From the NCBI RefSeq assembly GCF_013409305.1, contig NZ_JACBZJ010000001.1:1240001-1304000 (forward strand): a stretch of 64,000 nt of DNA. Direction: 5' to 3'. The notes beneath the pieces are model-generated. The model searched no databases and was not told the DNA's origin. It was given only the letters and a program-made list of their open reading frames with translations. The DNA comes from Cellulomonas soli. Its GTDB lineage: Bacteria; Actinomycetota; Actinomycetes; Actinomycetales; Cellulomonadaceae. The translations under genes were made by a program, and so were the position numbers. The number at the start of each line of letters is the position of its first letter. The stretch's first letter is position 1. Of the stretch, positions 54,654 through 63,063 are shown one piece after another.

Positions 54654-55868
54654 TCAGCCGCCGAGCTGGCCCAGCACCTCATCGAGTGCGGCACCCAGGT
54701 CGGCCAGCAGGTCCTCGACGTCCTCGAGCCCGATCGACAGGCGCAGGTGCCCCCACCGTCGGAACTCCTCGGGGTAGGTGGCCACGCGCGGGCCGTCCGC
54801 GCCGACGTGCACGATCAGCGACTCGTCGTGCCCGAGGGAGACGGCCGAGGTGATGACCCGCAGCGCGGCCACGAACCGGTTCTGGGTGTCCGGGTCGCCG
54901 TCGACCGCGAAGGCGATCATCGCGCCGTAGCCGCGGCCGCCGAACTGCCGGGTGGCGACCTCGTGCTGCGGGTGCGAGGGCAGGCCCGGGTAGGCCACGT
55001 AGGCCACGCGCGGGTCGGCGTCCAGGAACTCCGCGACGCGCTGCGCCGAGGCCAGGTGCTGCCGCAGGCGCAGCGGCAGGGTCACCGACCCGCGCTGGAT
55101 GAGCCAGGCGTTGAACGGCGAGATGACCCCGCCGACGTCCACCTGCGCGTCGGCCTTGAGCGGTCGGACCAGCGCGGTCGTGCCGATGACCGCCCCGCCC
55201 ATGGCGTCGCCGTGCCCGTTGACGTACTTGGTCAGCGAGTGGATCACCAGGTCGGCGCCGTCGGCCAGCGGGCGGTACAGCGGCGGCGGCGTGAACGTGG
55301 AGTCGACCACCAGCAGCGCGCCGCCGTCGTGCGCGACCTGCGCCACGGCCGCCACGTCGGTGACCTTGGTGGTCGGGTTGGCGATCGCCTCGACGTGCAC
55401 GAGCCGGGTGGTCGGGCGCATCGCCGCACGCACGGCCTCGACGTCCGAGGCGTCCACGAACGTCGCCTCGATGCCGTACCGGTCGGGCAGCAGCTCGGTG
55501 TACAGCCGCCAGGTGGCCTCGTAGGTGACGTCGGCGACGACGACGTGGTCGCCGCTGCGCAGGTACCCGAAGATCACGGCGTGGATCGCGGCCACCCCCG
55601 AGGCGAGCACCACGGCGTCCTCACCGCCCTCCAGCGCGGCCAGCTTGGCCTGCAGGCCCTTCTGGTTCGCCCCGGAGTTGCGCGTGTACAGCGGGGTGTC
55701 GACGTCCGACCAGCTGATCGAGGCCGGGTCCTGCGGCAGCGCGTAGGAGTTGGCCATGACGATCGGCGTGCGGATCGCGCCTGACCCGCCGTCGATCGCG
55801 TTGCCCGCGTGCACCGCCCGGGTGCCGAAGGCGAGGGACTCGGGCCGGTGCTTGTCGGGGCGTGTCAC
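54654..55868 (-). CDS. PLP-dependent Cys/Met-metabolism enzyme (cystathionine/methionine gamma-lyase-like)
   Basis: 404 residues. Family hallmarks: FGTRAVHAG near the start, YTRNSGANQ (Tyr61, Arg63), VLASGVAAIHAVIF, VVDSTFTPP with Asp189, and the Schiff-base Lys214 in HSLTKYVNGHGD. The end has LRLSIGLEDVEDLLADL. Members cleave or form C-S bonds in cystathionine, homocysteine or methionine; which reaction this one catalyses cannot be fixed from sequence. GTG at 55868 lies six bases after TAGCAT, so a leaderless message. The RNB gene follows 21 bases after its stop with its own promoter box in this gene's 3' end. Confidence 0.93.
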   Translation of the reverse strand: MTRPDKHRPESLAFGTRAVHAGNAIDGGSGAIRTPIVMANSYALPQDPASISWSDVDTPLYTRNSGANQKGLQAKLAALEGGEDAVVLASGVAAIHAVIFGYLRSGDHVVVADVTYEATWRLYTELLPDRYGIEATFVDASDVEAVRAAMRPTTRLVHVEAIANPTTKVTDVAAVAQVAHDGGALLVVDSTFTPPPLYRPLADGADLVIHSLTKYVNGHGDAMGGAVIGTTALVRPLKADAQVDVGGVISPFNAWLIQRGSVTLPLRLRQHLASAQRVAEFLDADPRVAYVAYPGLPSHPQHEVATRQFGGRGYGAMIAFAVDGDPDTQNRFVAALRVITSAVSLGHDESLIVHVGADGPRVATYPEEFRRWGHLRLSIGLEDVEDLLADLGAALDEVLGQLGG

Positions 55869-56044
55869 GCGGCGATGCTAGGACCGGCCCGTTGCGTCCA
55901 GGTGAACGTCGCAGCAGGTGGACGTCGTCGTCGCAGGCGAGGACGGTCGCGCGCGGCCGGCCGGGACCATGGGCACGGGTGGCCGACCCGTCGGCCTGCG
56001 CAGGATGGACCCGGCGTCGGTGACGCCCCCGAGGAGGAGCACCC

Positions 56045-56389
56045 ATGATCGTCTGCATCCCTGTCACGAACGACGGCCTGGTCGGCCACGGCTGGGGCCG
56101 CGCCGCACGCGTCGCGCTCGCCGAGGTGCAGGGCGGCGAGATCACGGCGTGGGACGAGGTCGACGTCCGGTGGGACCTCGCGCACGACGAGGGCACCGAG
56201 GGGTCTCACCACGCGCGCGTCGCACGGTTCGTCCGCGAGCGCGGCGTCGGCATCGTCGTGGCCGGTCACATGGGCCCGCCGATGGTGCACATGCTCGGCA
56301 AGCTGAAGATCGCGACCGTGCTGGGCGCGCAGGGGTCGGCACGCGACGCCGTGCTCGAGGCCGTCGCGGCCGGCATTCCCGCGGTCTGA
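56045..56389 (+). CDS. NifX/NifB-type iron-molybdenum-cofactor-binding-like protein
   Basis: 114 residues. IVCIPVTNDGLVGHGWGRAARVALAEV opens a ribonuclease-H-like dinitrogenase cofactor-binding fold (seen in parts), GIVVAGHMGPPMVHMLGKLKI is the typical central stretch with GHMGPPM, and the end is QGSARDAVLEAVAAG. Free-standing members are common in organisms that do not fix nitrogen, and no nif gene is here, so a role in metal-cluster handling elsewhere is possible but unproved. GAGGAGGAG precedes the ATG. A hairpin follows nine bases after the stop. Confidence 0.88.
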   Translation: MIVCIPVTNDGLVGHGWGRAARVALAEVQGGEITAWDEVDVRWDLAHDEGTEGSHHARVARFVRERGVGIVVAGHMGPPMVHMLGKLKIATVLGAQGSARDAVLEAVAAGIPAV

Positions 56390-56397
56390 GCGCGTTC

Positions 56398-56424
56398 CCG
56401 GGGCCCGCCCGCGCGGGCGCCCGG
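56398..56424 (+). terminator. GC-rich hairpin after the NifX-like gene
   Basis: CCGGG/CCCGG plus GCCCGC/GCGGGC, 11 paired bases with one bulged G and a 4-nt loop, starting nine bases after the stop and ending nine bases before the convergent SRPBCC gene stop. Confidence 0.5.
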
Positions 56425-56432
56425 ACCGCCGT

Positions 56433-56924
56433 TCAGGGCTGGGCGGCGAGGATCGCGTCGATCTGCCCCAGGGCACCGGTCATGCCCTCGACCATGCCCA
56501 TGCCGACGACCTGCTCGAGCTGCTCGGCGGACGCGAACCGCGTGGTGATGACCATGCGGGTCACGTCGCCGTCGGGCTGCAGCTCCATGTGACCGCGCAT
56601 GGTGGGCATCTCCCGGTCGGGGGCGCCGGAGTCGTCGGCGAACCCGTCGTCGAAGACGATCGCGCGGTGCGGGTCGATCGTGACGAACGACCACCAGCCG
56701 TGGGCCTTCTCGCCGTCGGGTCCGGTCATGTAGTACCGGGCCTCGCCGCCGGGCACGAAGTCGTGGTCGACGAACGTGGCCGGCCAGTCCGGCGGACCCC
56801 ACCACTGCTCGAGCTGGCGCGGGTCGGACCACAGCTGCCAGATGCGTTCGGGGGTCGCGGTGAACTCGGAGGTGATGCTGAAGGTGAGCGCCTCGGGGTC
56901 GGTGGCGCTGCGGAGCACGGTCAT
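56433..56924 (-). CDS. SRPBCC (AHSA1-like) domain protein
   Basis: 163 residues forming one SRPBCC/AHSA1 domain: FSITSEFTATPERIWQLWSDPRQLEQWWGPP in parts, FVPGGEARYYMTGPDGEKAHGWW in parts, and TMRGHMELQPDGDVTRMVITTRF. The helix-grip fold binds hydrophobic ligands; no enzymatic activity is assigned. Its ATG overlaps the stop of the ArsR-type regulator (ATGA), the standard ArsR-SRPBCC two-gene operon of actinobacteria, so the repressor controls both genes. Confidence 0.93.
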   Translation of the reverse strand: MTVLRSATDPEALTFSITSEFTATPERIWQLWSDPRQLEQWWGPPDWPATFVDHDFVPGGEARYYMTGPDGEKAHGWWSFVTIDPHRAIVFDDGFADDSGAPDREMPTMRGHMELQPDGDVTRMVITTRFASAEQLEQVVGMGMVEGMTGALGQIDAILAAQP

Positions 56925-57286
56925 GGTGCGTCTCCTGGCGTGTGCGGTGGGCTGTGAGGCTCGGCGAGCAGGTCGCCGAGGCGGTCGATCCGTCCCCGCC
57001 AGACCTGCTCGTACTCCTCGAGCAGCCGTGCGGCGGTCCGGATCGTGCCGACGTCGCCGCGGACGAGGCGCTCGCGGCCGTGGCGTCGCTTGGTGACGAG
57101 CGACGCGCGCTCGAGCACGGCGACGTGCTTCTGGACCGCGGCGAAGCTCATGTCGTAGCGCTCGGCGAGCGCCGACACGGACTCCTCGCGCACCAGCACC
57201 CGGGTGACGATGTCGCGTCGGGTGCGGTCGGCCAGCGCCGCGAAGAGGCGGTCGACGCCGTCCTGGTCCAGCTCATCTACAACCAT
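56921..57286 (-). CDS. ArsR-type winged-helix regulator
   Basis: 121 residues. Helix-turn-helix at about 15-75: DRLFAALADRTRRDIVTRVLVREESVSALAERYDMSFAAVQKHVAVLE (visible as ALADRTRRDIV, SVSALAERYDMSFAAVQKHV), then a wing with RRHGRERLVRG. No Cys metal-binding box, so it belongs to the SRPBCC-linked, non-metal group. Start at ATG 57286 is preferred to ATG 57298 because TAATGT lies eight bases before it, giving a leaderless transcript, and because the operator dyad covers exactly this place. Confidence 0.92.
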   Translation of the reverse strand: MVVDELDQDGVDRLFAALADRTRRDIVTRVLVREESVSALAERYDMSFAAVQKHVAVLERASLVTKRRHGRERLVRGDVGTIRTAARLLEEYEQVWRGRIDRLGDLLAEPHSPPHTPGDAP

Positions 57287-57293
57287 GTGGTTG
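57280..57293. promoter_or_regulatory. ArsR operator over the regulator start codon
   Basis: CAACCA-TG-TGGTTG, perfect 6-bp arms. It lies between the TAATGT -10 box (57295-57300, minus strand) and the first codons of the regulator gene, so binding blocks its own transcription start. CAACCA/TGGTTG half sites are typical for ArsR-SRPBCC pairs. Confidence 0.65.
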
Positions 57294-57326
57294 CACATTA
57301 CTCGCCGGGCGTCAGCCTGGGAAGGG

Positions 57327-58199
57327 CTACCCCTCCGGTGCGTCCGGCGTCCTGGCGAGCGACCAACGGATCAGCCCGGTGACCAGCCGACCGGCAGGCC
57401 GCGCGACCGCCCGCCGCACCGGCGACGACCCCGGCGCGACCAGCTCGCGCGCCCACGGCGGCAACGTCGCGACCGCACACCCCGTCAACCCCGCGTACGG
57501 CACCCGCAACGTCCACGGCACCGGCGGCTGGTGCAGCAGGAACCCGATCGTGTCCCGCGCCGCCGGCGACACCGCCAGCTCCGGACGGTAGGCGTCGAGC
57601 TGCGCAGCCAGCTCCGCCTCCGTACGCGGCGGGTCGACCACCCCCAGCCGCTCGGCGACCGTCGCCAGCTGCGCCACGTACTCGTCGTAGCCGGCAGGCG
57701 TCAGCGGGTGCGCCCCCACCGCGCGGTGCGCCGCCACGAAGCTGTCCACCTCCGCGACGTGCACCCAACGCAGCAGGTGCGGGTCGCTCGCCCGGTAGCG
57801 CACCCCCTCGGGCGACGTGCCGCGCACCCGCTCGTGGATCGCGCGCACCCGGTCGACCGCCGCCTGCGCGTCGTCGGCCGTGCCGAACGCCGTCACCGCG
57901 AGGAACGTGCTCGTCCGCGCCAGGCGTCCCCACGGGTCGCTGCGATACCCCGAGTGGCCGGCCACGCCCGCCATCGCCGCCGGGTGCAGGGCCTGCAGCA
58001 GCAACGCCCGCAGCCCGCCGACGAACATCGACGCGTCCCCGTGCACCTCGCGCACCGGCGATCCCGGCGAGAACCAGCGCGGGCCCGGCGTGCCGTGGAT
58101 CCGCTCCCTGGCCGCCACGCCGTCAGGGCCGGCCACCCGCGCGAACAGGGCGTCACCGGCCCGCTGCCGGACACCGCCGAGGAGGGACGTGGGCACCAT
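57327..58199 (-). CDS. MpaB-like oxygenase (DUF2236)
   Basis: 290 residues. DUF2236/MpaB features: REVHGDASMFVGGLRALLLQALHPAAMAGVAGHSGYRSDP (visible as GGLRALLLQALHPAAMAGV), RLARTSTFLAVTAFGTADDAQAAVDRVRAIH in parts, then LLRWVHVAEVDSFVAAH. The conserved His and Arg residues are those proposed to hold heme in the latex-clearing protein-related group. It probably catalyses oxidation, but no substrate is established for bacterial MpaB-like proteins of this kind. ATG at 58199 follows CACGAT by six bases, a possible leaderless start. The stop is 40 bases from the regulator start of the neighbouring pair. Confidence 0.9.
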   Translation of the reverse strand: MVPTSLLGGVRQRAGDALFARVAGPDGVAARERIHGTPGPRWFSPGSPVREVHGDASMFVGGLRALLLQALHPAAMAGVAGHSGYRSDPWGRLARTSTFLAVTAFGTADDAQAAVDRVRAIHERVRGTSPEGVRYRASDPHLLRWVHVAEVDSFVAAHRAVGAHPLTPAGYDEYVAQLATVAERLGVVDPPRTEAELAAQLDAYRPELAVSPAARDTIGFLLHQPPVPWTLRVPYAGLTGCAVATLPPWARELVAPGSSPVRRAVARPAGRLVTGLIRWSLARTPDAPEG

Positions 58200-58253
58200 G
58201 CGTCGATCGTGCCCTGCCGTGGCCGCGGGCGCGGGCCGAGCGGGCCGAGACCG

Positions 58254-60809
58254 TCAGGCGCCCGGCGCCTCCGGACGCGCGGGCCACGGGCAGGTGAGCC
58301 GGTACGCGCCGGCCCCCAGGCGTCGGTGTCGACCGTCGGGGAGCTCGACGTCGCCGACCGTGCCCTCGGGGAACGCCACGTCGATCGTGAACAGACCCTC
58401 CTCGACCGACCAGGCGGTGCGCACCGGTCCACGGGGAGTCGCGAGGCTCGCCCTCGCCCAGGTCAGACGAGCATCCGGGACCGGGGCGATCCGGACCCGC
58501 CGGTAGGCCGCCTCGCCGGGGGTCGGCTCGTCGACCAGGCGGATGCCTGCGACGTGGGTGTACAGGAACGAGGCGACCGCGCCCTTGCTGTAATGGTTGA
58601 GCGACCCGCGGGCGTTCCCGTCAACGTCGACGCCGTCCCACCACTCCCAGACGGTGGTCGCGCCCGCGGCCAGCATGCCGAGCCAGGAGGGTGCGTCCTC
58701 GCTGGTCAGCAGGTCGTAGGCGATCTCGGCGTGCCCGTGGTCGGCGAGCACCGGCAGGAGCATGCCGGTGGACAGGAAGCCGGTGCCGAGCGTGCCGCCC
58801 CGCTCGGCGATCAGCTCGACGAGCCGCGCGGCGGCGGCCGTTCGCTGCGCGGGTGGCAGCAGGTCGAACGCGAGGGCCCGCACGTAGTGCGCCTGGGACT
58901 CCTCGGTCAGGCGCCCGTCGACGCCCACGTACTCGCGCTGCCAGGCGTCCCGGGCAGCGTCGGCGAGCGCCGCGTACCGCTGCTCGACGTCGGGCAGCCC
59001 GAGCAGGGCGCCCGTGCGGGCCAGCAGGTGCGCCGAGCGGTGCAGGTACGCGGTCGCGACGATGCCGTGGTCGGCGACCGGGTCGGGTCGCGGCGGGACA
59101 CCGGGCTCGAGCCACTCGCCGAAGTGGAAGCCCGTGTCGAGCAGCGCGTGCTCGTGCGCGGCGGGCACCGGTCGTCGGGCCGTCCGGTCCGGATGCCGGG
59201 CCCCGGCCGCGCGCGCGGCGGCGTGGTCGACCCAGCGGCACATCGCGGGCAGCTGCTCCCGCAGTGCGTCGAGGTCCCCGTACGCCCGCCACAGCTCCCA
59301 GGGCACGATCACCGCGGCGTCGCCCCAGCCCGCCGACCCGGCGGCGGCGTCCTCGAACACCACGCCCGAGGGTCGGTCGCCCGCCGGGTTGGGGACGACC
59401 GTGGGGACGCGCCCGTCCGCCCACTGGTCCGCGGCAAGGTCGCGCAGCCAGCGCTCGGAGAACTCCTTGACGTCGTAGAGCAGCGCGGCGGTGGCGACGA
59501 ACACCTGCCAGTCGCCGGTGAACCCTGAACGCTCGCGCTGCGGGCAGTCGGTGGGCACGGCGCACACGTTGCCGCGCAGGCTCCAGCGGACCGCCTCGTG
59601 CAGCGCCTCGAGCCGGGGGTCGCTGCACGCGAACGTGCCGACCGGTGCCAGGTCGGAGTGCACGACGACGGCCCGGATGCCGGCGCGGACCTGCTCGGCG
59701 CCGACAGCGCTCGGCAGGCCGTCGACCTGCACGTAGCGGAAGCCGTGCGTGGTGTGCCGGGGTTCGAACACGTCGCCGTCGCGCCCGGCGGAGACGACCT
59801 CGTCGACCTGGCCGGCGGGCAGGGTCTGCCCGGTGGAGAACACGAACGCCCGCAGGTGGTCGGTCGTGAGCAGGCCGTCGGGGTCGAGGTGCTCGCCGTG
59901 CGTGAGGGTCAGCCGGGTGCCTGCGGGGCCGAGGGCGGTCAGCCGTACCCAGCCGTTGAGGTTCTGCCCGAAGTCGACGAGGACGCTGCCCGGGCGCGCC
60001 TCGCGCACGGCCGCCGGCGCGAGCTCCTCGATCCTGCGGACGGGCGGCCCCTCGGCGGGCACGAGCCGGGCGCGATCGGCGATCAGGTCGGTGGAGCAGC
60101 CGCCGGTGCTGTCGCCGTCGGCGTCGAGCGGCTCGACCGGGAGCCAGCCGACCGGCGACCCCGCGCCGCGGTACCAGGCGGGGTCGTGCCGGCGCAGGTC
60201 GGTCGTCTGGCCGTCCATGAGGTCGGCGCGCGTGATGTGGCTGGTGCGGGACGTCCAGGCGTCGTCGGTCGCGACGAGGGTGCGGGGCGATCTCGTTCCC
60301 TCGGCGTCGGAGGCGACGACAGCGGCGAGGAGCACCGTCCGGTCGCCGAACCCGTCGGGTCGGCGCTCGAACCCGTGCCGCCCGCGGAACCACCCGTCGG
60401 AGAGCAGCGCGGCGATCGTGTTGTCGCCCTCGTGCAGCAGGTCGGTGATGTCCCAGGTCTGCACCTGCAGGCGCTTGCGGTAGGCGGTGAAGCCGGGGGT
60501 CAGCTCCTCGTCGCCGACGCGCACGCCGTTGAGGAACAGCTCGTAGACGCCGTGCGCGGTGGCGTGCACGAGCACGGGTCCGGTGCCCCCGTGGGGCGGC
60601 ACGGCGAACGTGCGGCGCAGCAGCATGGCGGGTCGCTCACCGGCGGGCAGCGGGTGCGGTTCGGCCGGGGCGATCCAGCGGGCGTCGCGCAGCGCCTCGC
60701 GCAGGCGGTCGGCGTGCCCGTCGCGCTGCGGGTCGCGCGGCAGCCCGTGCGGTTCGCGCCGCGAGCCGTGCGGCGGGGCGCTCGTGAGGGTGGCGCTGCT
60801 GGGGGACAT
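58254..60809 (-). CDS. GH78 alpha-L-rhamnosidase
   Basis: 851 residues. N-terminal beta-sandwich modules (VHATAHGVYELFLNGVRVGDEELTPGFTAYRKRLQVQTWD in parts) match the rhamnosidase N-terminal domain; the (alpha/alpha)6 barrel holds PTDCPQRERSGFTGDWQVF, GWGDAAVIVPWELW and TTVWEWWDG, the usual GH78 catalytic neighbourhood with Asp and Glu residues; a C-terminal beta domain (about 770-851) closes it. It lacks a signal peptide, so it should work inside the cell on rhamnosylated glycosides, such as those from plant pectin or flavonoids. GGAGAC precedes the ATG at 60809. Divergent from an MFS transporter and TetR pair, which are likely partners. Confidence 0.94.
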   Translation of the reverse strand: MSPSSATLTSAPPHGSRREPHGLPRDPQRDGHADRLREALRDARWIAPAEPHPLPAGERPAMLLRRTFAVPPHGGTGPVLVHATAHGVYELFLNGVRVGDEELTPGFTAYRKRLQVQTWDITDLLHEGDNTIAALLSDGWFRGRHGFERRPDGFGDRTVLLAAVVASDAEGTRSPRTLVATDDAWTSRTSHITRADLMDGQTTDLRRHDPAWYRGAGSPVGWLPVEPLDADGDSTGGCSTDLIADRARLVPAEGPPVRRIEELAPAAVREARPGSVLVDFGQNLNGWVRLTALGPAGTRLTLTHGEHLDPDGLLTTDHLRAFVFSTGQTLPAGQVDEVVSAGRDGDVFEPRHTTHGFRYVQVDGLPSAVGAEQVRAGIRAVVVHSDLAPVGTFACSDPRLEALHEAVRWSLRGNVCAVPTDCPQRERSGFTGDWQVFVATAALLYDVKEFSERWLRDLAADQWADGRVPTVVPNPAGDRPSGVVFEDAAAGSAGWGDAAVIVPWELWRAYGDLDALREQLPAMCRWVDHAAARAAGARHPDRTARRPVPAAHEHALLDTGFHFGEWLEPGVPPRPDPVADHGIVATAYLHRSAHLLARTGALLGLPDVEQRYAALADAARDAWQREYVGVDGRLTEESQAHYVRALAFDLLPPAQRTAAAARLVELIAERGGTLGTGFLSTGMLLPVLADHGHAEIAYDLLTSEDAPSWLGMLAAGATTVWEWWDGVDVDGNARGSLNHYSKGAVASFLYTHVAGIRLVDEPTPGEAAYRRVRIAPVPDARLTWARASLATPRGPVRTAWSVEEGLFTIDVAFPEGTVGDVELPDGRHRRLGAGAYRLTCPWPARPEAPGA

Positions 60810-60833
60810 GTCCGGCGTCTCCTTCGACGGGTG

Positions 60834-60896
60834 CGGTACCTACCGATTGGAAACGTATCACTTAACAACTGGTCGGCGTCCTGCTACGGTCCGACC
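60834..60896. promoter_or_regulatory. divergent promoter region of the GH78 and MFS genes with two dyads
   Basis: CGGTA-CC-TACCG (60834-60845) lies at the likely start of the rhamnosidase transcript, just after a TACGTT -10 box (60852-60857, minus strand). GGTCGG/CCGACC (60871-60876, 60891-60896) encloses a TACGGT box (60885-60890) for the MFS gene. Either may bind the TetR protein encoded after the MFS gene; no sequence is shared by the two dyads. Confidence 0.35.
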
Positions 60897-60940
60897 CAGG
60901 GACTCAACGGTCGAGTCCTCCGACAGCAAAGGCGCTCGTC

Positions 60941-62290
60941 ATGACCACCTCCCCTGCCGCGCCCACCGCCGCGGCCCCCGCCTCCGCCCCGCCGGCCGCC
61001 CCACCGGCCATCACGATCGACGCCGCGATCGCCGCGCAGCCCGCCGCACCGCCCGCGTTCCGCAATCCCGGCGCAGGCTTCCTCGTCGGCCTCGGGGCCG
61101 CGAACGTCGCCATGATGGGCGCGCTGCTCTCCGTCGGGATCCTCACGCTCCCCCTGCAGGCCGCCGCGATCGACGCCGGCACGGCCACCACGATCGTCTC
61201 GATCGCCAGCGGCGTCGCCGGCGTGTTCGCCTTGATCGGCCACCCCGCCTTCGGGCGGATGAGCGACCGGACCACCTCGCGGTTCGGCCGCCGACGTCCC
61301 TACCTGCTGCTCGGCGCCCTGCTCCTCGCCGTCGGCGCGCTGATCGTCCTCGCGGCCGCCTCGACCCTGGTCCTCACGGTCGGCTGGGTCGTCATGACCC
61401 TCGGGCAGACGTCCGCGGCCGCCGCCCTCGGCGCGACGATCCCCGACCAGCTCGCGCCCGAGCGCCGGGGACCCGCCTCGGCGCTCTTCGGCGTCGCCGG
61501 CACCGTCGGCGCGGTCGTCGGGCTCTTCCTGGCGAGCCTGGTCTCGGGCTCGCTCGCGGCGATGATCCTGCTGCCCGCCGGGCTCGCCGTGCTCTGCCTC
61601 GTCGTGTTCGCCGCCGTGCTCGACGACGACCGGCTCGACCGGGCGCACCGACCCGCGCTCGACCTCGCCGAGATCCGCGGCACGTTCTGGGTCAGCCCGC
61701 GCCGGTACCCCTCGTTCGCGCTCGCCTTCGGCAGCCGGTTCTTCGTGTTCTGCTCCGTCGCCGCGGTCAACGCCTACCAGGCGATCTACCTGATCATGGC
61801 GCTGCACGTCGACCCCGCCGAGGTGGCCGGCAAGGTGTTCGTCTCCACGCTCGTGCTCGCCGCCGTCTCCCTGGTCTTCGCCACGGCCATGGGACGCCTG
61901 TCGGACAAGGTCGGGCGGCGCAAGCCCTTCGTGATCGTCTCCGCCCTGATCTTCGCCGGCGGGCTCGCGCTGGTCGCGGTCGCCTCCGACTACACCGCGT
62001 TCCTCGTCGCCATGGCCGTGCTCGGCGTCGGCCAGGGCGTCTACTTCGCGGTCGACTTCGCCCTCATCACGCAGGTGCTGCCCGACCCGAACAACCCCGC
62101 CAAGGACCTCGGCATCATGAACCTGGGCATGTCGCTGCCCTCGATCCTGGTCCCCGCTGTCGCCCCCGCGCTGCTGGCCATCGGCACCACCGCCGCCGTG
62201 CCGCAGAACTTCGGATCGCTGTTCTTCGCCGGCGCGGTGGCCGGGATCCTCGGCGCGATCCTCATCGTGCCGATCCGCCAGGTCCGCTGA
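60941..62290 (+). CDS. MFS transporter, probable sugar/glycoside importer
   Basis: 449 residues. An Ala/Pro-rich cytoplasmic tail of about 45 residues precedes twelve predicted helices. The helix 2-3 loop reads GHPAFGRMSDRTTSRFGRRRPYLLLGA, the MFS signature in the form seen in GPH- and SLC45-like sugar carriers; the repeat in the second half is GRLSDKVGRRKPFVI. Context (divergent rhamnosidase, following TetR) suggests import of a rhamnoside. The ATG at 60941 has AAAGG upstream; a TACGGT box is at 60885-60890. Confidence 0.9.
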   Translation: MTTSPAAPTAAAPASAPPAAPPAITIDAAIAAQPAAPPAFRNPGAGFLVGLGAANVAMMGALLSVGILTLPLQAAAIDAGTATTIVSIASGVAGVFALIGHPAFGRMSDRTTSRFGRRRPYLLLGALLLAVGALIVLAAASTLVLTVGWVVMTLGQTSAAAALGATIPDQLAPERRGPASALFGVAGTVGAVVGLFLASLVSGSLAAMILLPAGLAVLCLVVFAAVLDDDRLDRAHRPALDLAEIRGTFWVSPRRYPSFALAFGSRFFVFCSVAAVNAYQAIYLIMALHVDPAEVAGKVFVSTLVLAAVSLVFATAMGRLSDKVGRRKPFVIVSALIFAGGLALVAVASDYTAFLVAMAVLGVGQGVYFAVDFALITQVLPDPNNPAKDLGIMNLGMSLPSILVPAVAPALLAIGTTAAVPQNFGSLFFAGAVAGILGAILIVPIRQVR

Positions 62291-62295
62291 CCGCC

Positions 62296-62334
62296 GCCGG
62301 CCGGCGCCCCGGTGAGCAGGGGACGCCGGCCGGC
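62296..62334 (+). terminator. hairpin after the MFS gene
   Basis: GCCGGCCGGCG (62296-62306) pairs with CGCCGGCCGGC (62324-62334) and CCCC with GGGG around an 8-nt loop, one bulged A. It lies five bases past the stop, so the following TetR gene should have its own promoter (TAGGGT at 62348-62353). Confidence 0.7.
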
Positions 62335-62385
62335 AGCGCGCGACCCGTAGGGTGGCGGCAGTCGGGACACACGGGGACGAGGACC

Positions 62386-63012
62386 ATGCCGCTCACGGAC
62401 GACGTCGCAGTGCGGCGCAGGATCAGCCGCCAGGCCCAGGCCACCCACGAGCGGCGCGAGCAGATCCTCGACGCCGCCGTCGCCGCGTTCAACGAGTCCG
62501 GCTTCAACGGCACCTCGATCCGCGACGTCGCCGCCCGCGTCGGCATGTCGCACACCGGCGTGCTGCACCACTTCCCGGACAAGGCCGCGCTGCTCGAGGC
62601 CGTGCTCGACCGCCGGCTCGAGCGGGCCGTCGCCGAGTTCCCCCTCGAGACCGGCGACGGCGAGGTGTTCCTGCGCAGCCTCGTCGCCCTCGCGGAGCGA
62701 GACGCGCAGGCGCCCGACGACCTGCGGCTCTACTGCACGATCGCCGCGGAGGCGCTCTCCCCCACGCACCCCGCGCACGGCTACTTCACGCAGTGGTACC
62801 ACCAGGCGCGAGCGTCGGTGCTCACCGCGTTGCTCGACCTGGAACGGCGCGGGCACTTCACCGGGCACGGCGTGAGCATCGAGACCGCGGCCGTGCAGAT
62901 CGCCAGCATGCGCGACGGGCTCAACCAGCACTGGCTGCTCGCCCCCGACGAGGTCGACCTGGTCGGGGCGACACGGGCCCAGCTGCGGTTCTACACCGAC
63001 CTCGACCTCTGA
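62386..63012 (+). CDS. TetR-family regulator of the rhamnosidase/MFS module
   Basis: 208 residues. HTH at about 20-70: RREQILDAAVAAFNESGFNGTSIRDVAARVGMSHTGVLHHFPDKAALL (visible as AAVAAFNESGFNGTSIRDVA and GMSHTGVLHHFPDK). The C-terminal part (GYFTQWYHQARASVLTALLD) is a TetR_C_6-like helical ligand domain, common near glycosidase genes of actinobacteria. ATG at 62386 has GACGAGGA upstream. It follows the MFS gene on the same strand after a hairpin; its likely targets are the divergent GH78 and MFS promoters. Confidence 0.92.
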   Translation: MPLTDDVAVRRRISRQAQATHERREQILDAAVAAFNESGFNGTSIRDVAARVGMSHTGVLHHFPDKAALLEAVLDRRLERAVAEFPLETGDGEVFLRSLVALAERDAQAPDDLRLYCTIAAEALSPTHPAHGYFTQWYHQARASVLTALLDLERRGHFTGHGVSIETAAVQIASMRDGLNQHWLLAPDEVDLVGATRAQLRFYTDLDL

Positions 63013-63063
63013 CCCGCGCCGGTCGACCCCGGGGGCGTGTCGCGCTCGACCCGCGAGACCCGG

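Noticed and set aside
56045..56389. Evidence of nitrogen fixation from the NifX-like gene
   Set aside because: Single free-standing members occur widely in non-fixing bacteria, and no nif gene is present here.
60900..60918. GGACTC/GAGTCC dyad before the MFS start as the TetR operator
   Set aside because: Only 6-bp arms with an asymmetric spacer and no second copy; it could be chance in GC-rich DNA.
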